Source: Candidatus Shapirobacteria bacterium CG06_land_8_20_14_3_00_40_12 (GTDB lineage: Bacteria; Patescibacteriota; Microgenomatia; UBA12405). From it: 17,877 nucleotides of DNA. Below, one piece after another: positions 13,652-17,877 of this stretch. The position numbers and the translations under genes were made by a program. Each line of letters begins with the position of its first letter. Within the stretch, counting starts at the first letter, position 1. Below the pieces are notes generated by a model. It was not told where the DNA came from, made no database searches, and saw only the letters and a list, made by a program, of their open reading frames with translations. Location of the stretch: NCBI GenBank assembly GCA_002780135.1, contig PEWA01000043.1, positions 889 through 18,765 on the forward strand, given 5' to 3'.

Positions 13652-15445
13652 TTATTTTATCAGATTTAGGGATTTAGTGGTAATTTGTTCCTTAATTTTG
13701 GCCAAAAAGCTATCGACATTCAAAGCGCCAAGATCTTGACCGTCGCGTTGACGGACCGAAATCATAGATGTTGAACAGACACATGAGTCTGTTCCTACTT
13801 CTTTGGCACCAATAATTAACATATAGGGGATCTTCTCCATTTGAGCGTCGCGAATTTTGGCTTGCATTTTTTCGGAGCGGTCGTCAATTTCCACCCGAAT
13901 TCCCTGCTCTTTGAGTTTGGCTAATACCTGGTTGGCATAGCCGTGTTGAGCATCAGTGATGGGAATAATTTTGGCCTGAAGCGGGCTAAGCCAGACCGGG
14001 AAAGCTCCGGCATAGTGCTCGATTAATATCATTAAAAATCTTTCCGGTGAACCAATAATGGCACGGTGGAGCATAATTGGTCTGGTTTTTTTACCCTCTT
14101 GATCGGTGTATTCCAATTTAAATCTTTCAGGCATAAAATAATCAATCTGGACGGTCGATAATTGCCATTCCCGGCCAAGAGCATCTGTAGCCATGAGGTC
14201 CATTTTGGGAGCATAAAAAGCGGCTTCACCGGGGCCATCGAAATAGTCAATTTGATTACGTTTCATGATTTCTACAGCCCACTTTTCTACCTTGTCCCAT
14301 TGTTTTGGGTCACCAATATATTTTTCCTGATGTTCCGGATCACGGGTGGACAGACGATAACGATATTTTAGACCAAAAGTATCCATGATTGTTTTGATCA
14401 TGGAAAGGGCAATATCAACTTCGGCGTCGACCTGATCTTCCCGACAAAAAATGTGACAATCGTCTTGGGAAAAGGCACGGACTCGAGCCAAGCCGTTAAG
14501 TTCTCCGGGTTTTTCATCACGATAGAGCATGGCGAAATCGGTGTATCGAAGAGGGAGGTCGCGATAACTTCGGGGTTGACTGGCGTAAATTTGGGTATGT
14601 TGAGGGCAGTTCATAGGTTTGAGAAAGAATTCCTCGTCGCTATAGTTGCTGACAACCCGAAACATAGAATCCTTATATTTGTCGTAATGACCGGATATTT
14701 GAAATAGTTTGGCTTTGGCTACTTGAGGAGTCCAGACTTGGGTGTAACCCTGTTGGGCTTGAGTTGATTCAACGTAGTCGTTGACGGTTCGGCGAAGAAA
14801 GGAGCCTTTGGGGGTATAGAGAGGAAAGCCGCTACCAACTAATTCAGAAAACGTAAATAAATCCAGTTCCTTTCCCAATTTACGATGGTCACGTCTCTGG
14901 GTTTCTTCGATTTTCCAGAGATATTTTTCCAATTCTTCTTTTGACTCAAAGGCGGTGCCGTAGATGCGGGTAAGCATTTTGTTTTTTTCTGACCCATGCC
15001 AATAAGCGCCGGCAACGGATAAAAGTTTAAAGGCCTTGATTTCACCTGTTGATTTGGCGTGAGGGCCAGCGCAAAGGTCAACCAATTCATTGTCACCGTT
15101 AATATAAAGAATTATTTTTTCACCACGATTGGTAATGGAATCAAGCCACTCCGTTTTGTAGGGATTATAGGAAAAAATTTTTTTGGCTTCAGCCAGATTA
15201 ACTTCTTTTCTGATAATCGGTTGATTTTCATTGATGACTTTTTGCATTTCGGCTTCGATTTTGGGAAAATCTTCTTCGGAAACCTTAAGATCTTGGAGTG
15301 GTTCGAAATCGAAATAGAAACCATCGTCAGTGGCCGGACCCATGGCCATATAAAATTTATCCATCCCGTAGAGGCGAACCATAGCTTGCATCAGAACATG
15401 TTCGGTGCTGTGACGGATTTTTATTAAATTATTCGGATTAGACAT
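13652..15445 (-). CDS. thrS: Threonyl-tRNA synthetase without TGS domain
   Basis: ThrRS charges tRNA-Thr and clears Ser-tRNA-Thr. I placed the start at the ATG at 15445 (597 residues), 6 bases after a TATAAT; the longer frame to 15511 would translate the tRNA-Val gene. The usual N-terminal TGS domain is absent: the protein opens with the editing domain (RHSTEHVL with H12 and H16, and CAGPH near residue 122). The catalytic core has the zinc ligands in NCPQH, DDCHIF and MLHRA, and motif 2 near LRYTDFAMLYRDE. The C-terminal anticodon-binding domain carries an in-frame insert, GTDSCVCSTSM (about 549-559), encoded by a palindrome, where other ThrRS have a short turn before the conserved SVR. It is the first gene of the thrS-infC-rpmI-rplT cluster. 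Confidence 0.94.
   Translation of the reverse strand: MSNPNNLIKIRHSTEHVLMQAMVRLYGMDKFYMAMGPATDDGFYFDFEPLQDLKVSEEDFPKIEAEMQKVINENQPIIRKEVNLAEAKKIFSYNPYKTEWLDSITNRGEKIILYINGDNELVDLCAGPHAKSTGEIKAFKLLSVAGAYWHGSEKNKMLTRIYGTAFESKEELEKYLWKIEETQRRDHRKLGKELDLFTFSELVGSGFPLYTPKGSFLRRTVNDYVESTQAQQGYTQVWTPQVAKAKLFQISGHYDKYKDSMFRVVSNYSDEEFFLKPMNCPQHTQIYASQPRSYRDLPLRYTDFAMLYRDEKPGELNGLARVRAFSQDDCHIFCREDQVDAEVDIALSMIKTIMDTFGLKYRYRLSTRDPEHQEKYIGDPKQWDKVEKWAVEIMKRNQIDYFDGPGEAAFYAPKMDLMATDALGREWQLSTVQIDYFMPERFKLEYTDQEGKKTRPIMLHRAIIGSPERFLMILIEHYAGAFPVWLSPLQAKIIPITDAQHGYANQVLAKLKEQGIRVEIDDRSEKMQAKIRDAQMEKIPYMLIIGAKEVGTDSCVCSTSMISVRQRDGQDLGALNVDSFLAKIKEQITTKSLNLIK
13773..13794. repeat. Palindromic element (GAACAGAC arms) inside thrS
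   Basis: GAACAGAC and GTCTGTTC form an 8-base-pair stem around a CATG centre flanked by an A/A mismatch. On the coding strand it is preceded by GTAG. It is translated within GTDSCVCSTSM and adds about 7 residues compared with the E. coli ThrRS turn KEVESGKVAVR. Confidence 0.8.
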
Positions 15446-15451
15446 TGATGA

Positions 15452-15457
15452 ATTATA
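15452..15457 (-). promoter_or_regulatory. -10 box (TATAAT) of thrS, leaderless placement
   Basis: A perfect TATAAT ends 6 bases before the thrS ATG (spacer TCATCA) and starts 9 bases after the tRNA-Val 3' end on the minus strand. It supports the 15445 start and separates thrS from the tRNA gene. Confidence 0.6.
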
Positions 15458-15466
15458 GAACGAATT

Positions 15467-15543
15467 TGGTGAATCTGAGAGGACTTGAACCTCTGACCTC
15501 CTCAATGTCAATGAGGCGCTCTAACCAACTGAGCTACAGATTC
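15467..15543 (-). tRNA. tRNA-Val (anticodon GAC), CCA encoded
   Basis: Complete cloverleaf of 77 bases including CCA. The acceptor stem is GAATCTG/CAGATTC and the D arm GCTC-AGTTGGTTA-GAGC. The anticodon arm is CCTCA-TTGACAT-TGAGG with anticodon GAC, the variable loop AGGTC and the T arm AGAGG-TTCAAGT-CCTCT. The discriminator A is followed directly by a genomically encoded CCA. A TATAAT box lies 15 bases upstream. The 3' end is 9 bases before the thrS -10 box. Confidence 0.96.
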
Positions 15544-15558
15544 GGGTTGTTAATGCGA

Positions 15559-15564
15559 ATTATA
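15559..15564 (-). promoter_or_regulatory. -10 box (TATAAT) of tRNA-Val
   Basis: A perfect TATAAT on the minus strand ends 15 bases before the mature tRNA 5' end, which leaves a short 5' leader for RNase P. The region that would hold the -35 is occupied by the broken tRNA copy and its inserted palindrome. Confidence 0.5.
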
Positions 15565-15569
15565 AAGCA

Positions 15570-15626
15570 AACTGAGCTACCCGCCTGCAGAAGCTATCGC
15601 TTCAGCGATTGCGGGCAGGCAGATTC
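15570..15626 (-). pseudogene. Partial tRNA-Val 5' copy split by a palindromic element
   Basis: On the minus strand GAATCTG (15626-15620) and TAGCTCAGTT (15579-15570) together equal bases 1-17 of the intact tRNA-Val just downstream. They are separated by a 40-base hairpin-forming insert (15619-15580) placed exactly at the junction of acceptor stem and base 8. The copy stops after base 17. A second TATAAT (15641-15636) lies 9 bases upstream of it. This is a remnant and cannot make a tRNA. Confidence 0.6.
15580..15619 (-). repeat. Palindromic element family E (in the tRNA-Val remnant)
   Basis: The arms CCTGCCCGC and GCAGGCGGG pair over 9 positions with one G-U and one mismatch. An inner ATCGC/GCGAT hairpin lies between them. 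The GCCTGCCCGC...GCGGG form resembles repeats I associate with Patescibacteria genomes, but I cannot check copy number. Confidence 0.75.
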
Positions 15627-15647
15627 GATGAGGGAATTATAGCAAAA

Positions 15648-16220
15648 TCAAGCCACACTTCTGGCGGCGGAGTGTTCGTCACTGAACATGTAGGCTTCAC
15701 CACCTTTCTTTTTATCCTTGGCCATGCTCCAGAAATAATTTTTCTTTTTCTTTTTAGTATTAAAACACTCAAGCCAAGCAGAGGCTTGATTGAGATTTTT
15801 ACGAAAGCCGACAATAAGGTTTTTGAGCCGTTTTAAAAAGGAGACCTGATATTCAGAGACTTCGGGGATGTTTTCCAAAACTGCATTTTCGATTTGGGTG
15901 CCGATTCCTTCGGAAGCGGAAACCAAACTTTTTAATTCTGCCTGAAGTTCGGCAATAGCCTTTTCCAATTCTTTTTGACGGTTATCAAGGAGGACCATTT
16001 CCTGTCGGGAAAGATCAGATATACCAAGGTTTTCCTTTGTCCACCCTGTCGCGGCGGAATTGATTTCCACCGGTTGGTTTAGACCCAAAATTCCACGTAG
16101 AGTTAGTTTTTGTGGAGTTTTAGGTACCGACCGAGAGTCGCTAAGAATTTCGTTACTTAAAACACCAATTTTCGATTTATTATTTTTAGAATCGTTTTTA
16201 GAGATATACCCACTTGCCAT
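15648..16220 (-). CDS. Unrecognised coiled-coil protein with a lysine cluster and distinctive C-terminal tail
   Basis: I do not recognise this 190-residue protein. Residues 1-60 are polar and look disordered (Ser, Asn, Lys rich), with a short hydrophobic motif LTLRGILGLNQPVEI (39-53). Residues 72-110 are a likely coiled coil (RQKELEKAIAELQAELKSLV). Residues 125-152 form a basic, aromatic-poor helix pair (FLKRLKNLIVGFRKNLNQ). A run of lysines (156-160) precedes the tail NYFWSMAKDKKKGGEAYMF with SDEHSAARSVA. No signal peptide or membrane segment is seen. A TATAAT ends 8 bases before the ATG at 16220, and the preceding gene (trigger factor) ends 40 bases away. It could be a lineage-specific protein linked to translation or nucleic-acid binding, but this is a guess from charge and context. 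Confidence 0.75.
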   Translation of the reverse strand: MASGYISKNDSKNNKSKIGVLSNEILSDSRSVPKTPQKLTLRGILGLNQPVEINSAATGWTKENLGISDLSRQEMVLLDNRQKELEKAIAELQAELKSLVSASEGIGTQIENAVLENIPEVSEYQVSFLKRLKNLIVGFRKNLNQASAWLECFNTKKKKKNYFWSMAKDKKKGGEAYMFSDEHSAARSVA

Positions 16221-16228
16221 AGAAAGGA

Positions 16229-16244
16229 ATTATATCAGATTATA
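16229..16244 (-). promoter_or_regulatory. Two TATAAT boxes before the coiled-coil protein gene
   Basis: Perfect TATAAT hexamers occur at 16229-16234 and 16239-16244 on the minus strand, 10 bases apart. The nearer one ends 8 bases before the ATG, so the transcript would be leaderless or carry 1-2 extra bases; the farther one would give a leader of about 11 bases without a Shine-Dalgarno. Confidence 0.5.
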
Positions 16245-16260
16245 AGACAGTTTACTATTG

Positions 16261-17067
16261 TTATTGAGTCAGTAAGAAGTCGATAACTTTTTGTTGGGTT
16301 AATAGGTAGGAAACCAAAGAGGGGTTTGAGGATAATTCAGGATTTTTTTTAACCAGAACTTCGATTTCAGCGGGAAGCGGAACAATTTTATTATCGGCGG
16401 CAATTTGGCTGATGGCTAAATTTAGGGTCCAGTCATCGGAAATTCGCAAAGACATTTCTTTTTTGTAATCTTCCAAACTCTGGTTTCGGTTTTTAAGATA
16501 AGAATCGATTGTGATCCCGGCAGCTTGGGTTTGATCAACCAGGTCGGCTAGTTTACGGTTAAGATCATTGTCAATGATTAATTTGGCCAAGGTAACCCGG
16601 GAAAACTCGATAAGTTTCTTTAGAATTTCATCAGTTTTTTTATTAAGGTCTTGATCCTTGTTTTGGTTTATAATTTTGATTTCAGTAAAAAACTTTGGGT
16701 TGATAGAAATGTCAGGAATTTGGGCTCCATTTAATTCAATTTCCCAATCTTTATTAAGGGTAAAAGGAGGATTTTTGATTTTAATAGTTGGGGAAGTAGC
16801 CGGTTTTAATTGGTGTTTGGTAATGGTCTGGGAATAGATCTTGGGCAAAAGGGAGTTAATAATTTCTTCCAGTAATTTTTCTGGAGATGTTTGAGGTTCG
16901 ACAATACTAATCGGAGCCTTACCTTTGCGAAACCCCTTATTTTCAAAACTGGAAGCAATGTATTTAAGAATCAATTCTTTTTCAGAAGAGATTTCAGCAG
17001 CGGTAACGGTGAAGCTTAAGGTAAAAGATTTGTCCGGAGAAGAGTCCAATTTTATGTTTGTGGCCAT
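16261..17067 (-). CDS. tig: Trigger factor lacking the PPIase domain
   Basis: Trigger factor binds the ribosome at the exit tunnel and shields nascent chains. The 268-residue protein has the ribosome-binding signature GFRKGKAP at residues 45-52 within the N-terminal domain (about 1-130). The middle FKBP-type prolyl-isomerase domain of about 100 residues is absent: sequence passes from DISINPKFFTEIKI to the C-terminal chaperone domain (residues about 150-268: LIIDNDLNRKLADLVDQTQ, SLEDYKKEM and ISQIAADNKIVP). Full-length family members have about 430 residues. It is divergent from the lysozyme-like gene with only 33 bases between start codons. Because of the short length a divergent chaperone is possible, but the GFRxGKxP motif makes the call solid. 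Confidence 0.85.
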   Translation of the reverse strand: MATNIKLDSSPDKSFTLSFTVTAAEISSEKELILKYIASSFENKGFRKGKAPISIVEPQTSPEKLLEEIINSLLPKIYSQTITKHQLKPATSPTIKIKNPPFTLNKDWEIELNGAQIPDISINPKFFTEIKIINQNKDQDLNKKTDEILKKLIEFSRVTLAKLIIDNDLNRKLADLVDQTQAAGITIDSYLKNRNQSLEDYKKEMSLRISDDWTLNLAISQIAADNKIVPLPAEIEVLVKKNPELSSNPSLVSYLLTQQKVIDFLLTQ

Positions 17068-17075
17068 GTGCAGGC

Positions 17076-17087
17076 TATGATAGCATA
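17076..17087. promoter_or_regulatory. Overlapping divergent -10 candidates between tig and the lysozyme-like gene
   Basis: On the minus strand TATCAT (17077-17082) ends 9 bases before the tig ATG. On the plus strand TATGAT (17076-17081) or TAGCAT (17081-17086) lies 14-19 bases before the ATG at 17101. The plus-strand gene also has AAAGG 9 bases before its start, so unlike most first genes here it may use a short leader with a Shine-Dalgarno. Confidence 0.35.
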
Positions 17088-17100
17088 AAGGTAGAAGTTT

Positions 17101-17721
17101 ATGAAAAAAGATTTTAATTTTGTGGTACGTTTAGTATTTGTTTCAGTGATTGGAGTGAATTTGGTTATACTTTTATTGGCTGAAGTTTGGTGGTGGACGA
17201 AATGGCGAAATGTAACTAAACCGACATTGGTAAGCGGATATCAGAGTCAGGAAGGCCAAATAGTGGCTGAAAAGATTTCAGGAAATATTTTTGAAAAAGA
17301 GGCGATGATTAAGGAAGGCCTGGTAGCCAAGGACGCTAGATTGGGTTTGATTGAGGGATATTTGATGAAATATCACTCCCCCCTTCTACCTTACTCTAAG
17401 CTGATTTTGGAATTATCAGACACTTACAATTTTGAATATTATTGGATACTGGCAATTGCCCAACAAGAGTCGAATTTGTGTAAAAAAATTCCCCCTAATT
17501 CTTTCAATTGTTGGGGATACGGGATTCACAAAAAAGGGACTCTCCGGTTTGGAAATTATGAGCTGGCGCTAAAGAGCTTTGCCGAGTATCTGAAAAGAGA
17601 ATATTTTAATAAAGGATATATGACCGCTGAGGAGATTATGAAGAAATATTGTCCGAGCTCTAACGGTTCGTGGGCGTATGGGGTGAATCAATTTATTAGA
17701 GAAATAGAGATGGGTGTGTAA
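17101..17721 (+). CDS. Membrane-anchored lysozyme-like (putative lytic transglycosylase or glucosaminidase) protein
   Basis: The 206-residue product has an N-terminal membrane segment (about 8-33), so the rest faces outward. After a linker, residues about 95-205 resemble the lysozyme-like fold: WILAIAQQESNLCKKIP places a candidate catalytic glutamate at E123, followed by NSFNCWGYGIHKKGTLRF, an ALKSFAEYLKREYF helix and YCPSSNGSWAYGVNQFI. That order matches SLT/glucosaminidase-type domains, which cut peptidoglycan glycan strands. Three cysteines (127, 137, 184) on the exported side could form a disulfide. It may remodel the wall for pilus passage or growth; no partner is adjacent. The ATG at 17101 has a weak Shine-Dalgarno. 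Confidence 0.7.
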   Translation: MKKDFNFVVRLVFVSVIGVNLVILLLAEVWWWTKWRNVTKPTLVSGYQSQEGQIVAEKISGNIFEKEAMIKEGLVAKDARLGLIEGYLMKYHSPLLPYSKLILELSDTYNFEYYWILAIAQQESNLCKKIPPNSFNCWGYGIHKKGTLRFGNYELALKSFAEYLKREYFNKGYMTAEEIMKKYCPSSNGSWAYGVNQFIREIEMGV

Positions 17722-17734
17722 TTGTGCCGTATTG

Positions 17735-17763
17735 TTGACCTATTTATAGTATTTTGATATAGT
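17735..17763 (+). promoter_or_regulatory. Strong sigma-70-type promoter (TTGACC-17-TATAGT)
   Basis: TTGACC at 17735-17740 and TATAGT at 17758-17763 are separated by exactly 17 bases, the best -35/-10 pair in the window. The predicted start is near 17770, directly before a terminator-like hairpin. It lies 13 bases after the stop of the lysozyme-like gene. Confidence 0.7.
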
Positions 17764-17769
17764 ACACGA

Positions 17770-17816
17770 AGATCCCGGGGTGGCTCCTCTAAAAAGCATG
17801 CTCTGGGATTTTTTTT
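17770..17816 (+). ncRNA. Short terminated transcript or leader attenuator upstream of efp
   Basis: Starting at the predicted transcription start, AUCCCGGGGUG (17772-17782) pairs with the sequence around UGCUCUGGGAU (17799-17809) to form about 11 base pairs including several G-U pairs. The loop is 16 bases and A-rich. Eight T bases (17809-17816) follow, the mark of an intrinsic terminator. The product would be about 45 bases, mostly hairpin. Either it is a small RNA, or a constitutive or conditional terminator in the efp leader, or simply the terminator of the upstream gene. Confidence 0.5.
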
Positions 17817-17821
17817 GGTGT

Positions 17822-17827
17822 TACAAT
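17822..17827 (+). promoter_or_regulatory. -10 box (TACAAT) of efp, leaderless placement
   Basis: TACAAT ends 7 bases before the ATG at 17835 and begins 6 bases after the terminator T run. It again lacks a recognisable -35 and a Shine-Dalgarno. Confidence 0.45.
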
Positions 17828-17834
17828 ACAATCT

Positions 17835-17877
17835 ATGGGGACAATCAGCACGGCGCAATTTAAGAAGGGAATATATG
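17835..17877 (+). CDS. efp: Start of elongation factor P (3' truncated by the window)
   Basis: Only 14 codons are visible: MGTISTAQFKKGIY. The pattern IST..F+KG matches the N-terminus of EF-P, which relieves ribosome stalling at consecutive prolines. This would fit the proline-rich tail of the penicillin-binding protein in the same window. The identification rests on this short stretch only. The start is supported by a -10 box 7 bases upstream. Confidence 0.65.
   Translation, partial: MGTISTAQFKKGIY

Noticed and set aside
15446..15511. Extension of thrS to 15511, giving an N-terminus MTLRRSEVQVLSDSPN
   Set aside because: Those codons translate the tRNA-Val gene; SEVQVLSDSP-like peptides are a known artefact of reading through tRNAs. 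The ATG at 15445 has a TATAAT 6 bases upstream and starts at the editing domain.
15445..15642. A plus-strand ORF containing GLEPLTSSMSMRRSNQLSYR
   Set aside because: It is the antisense of tRNA-Val, a familiar spurious protein pattern.

Overview
The window looks like a piece of a small, AT-rich bacterial genome of the Candidate Phyla Radiation (Patescibacteria), most likely a Microgenomates-type lineage. The grounds are inference from compact proteins: a PheT without its EMAP-type tRNA-binding domain, a ThrRS without a TGS domain, a trigger factor without its PPIase domain, a 123-residue NusB and a 50-residue L32. Genes are very tightly packed, a type IV pilus cluster is present, and UGA is a normal stop codon (for example in rpmF and pilM). 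No 16S rRNA or taxonomic marker gene is visible, so the placement is not proven.

Layout. Bases 2-2860 (+): the end of a probable pilus-associated protein, then pilM-pilN-pilO, the inner-membrane platform of a type IV pilus, linked by 4-base stop/start overlaps. Bases 2850-4678 (-): rpmF-nusB-rnc, then rpsP and a KH-domain RNA-binding protein. Bases 4692-6662 (-): recG. Bases 6685-9422 (+): a 37-residue membrane mini-protein coupled to a large class A penicillin-binding protein with a surface Ig-like domain and a Thr/Pro tail. Bases 9499-15445 (-): the classic translation cluster thrS-infC-rpmI-rplT-pheS-pheT. Bases 15467-15626 (-): tRNA-Val(GAC) and a broken partial copy of its 5' end. Bases 15648-17067 (-): an unrecognised coiled-coil protein and a reduced trigger factor. 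Bases 17101-17721 (+): a membrane-anchored lysozyme-like protein. Bases 17735-17816: a strong promoter and a short terminated transcript, followed by the first 14 codons of efp.

Two patterns run through the window. First, almost every gene that heads a transcription unit has a TATAAT-like -10 box ending 6-8 bases before its start codon and no Shine-Dalgarno sequence. This is the arrangement expected of leaderless mRNAs. Genes inside operons instead overlap or abut their neighbours. Second, nine short palindromic elements of several families lie between 9.8 and 15.6 kb. Four of them sit in frame inside aminoacyl-tRNA synthetase genes: two in pheT, one in pheS and one in thrS. One forms the predicted 5' leader of pheS, and one interrupts a partial copy of the tRNA-Val gene. 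I saw no comparable elements in the rest of the window. No stretch of more than 300 bases lacks a gene.
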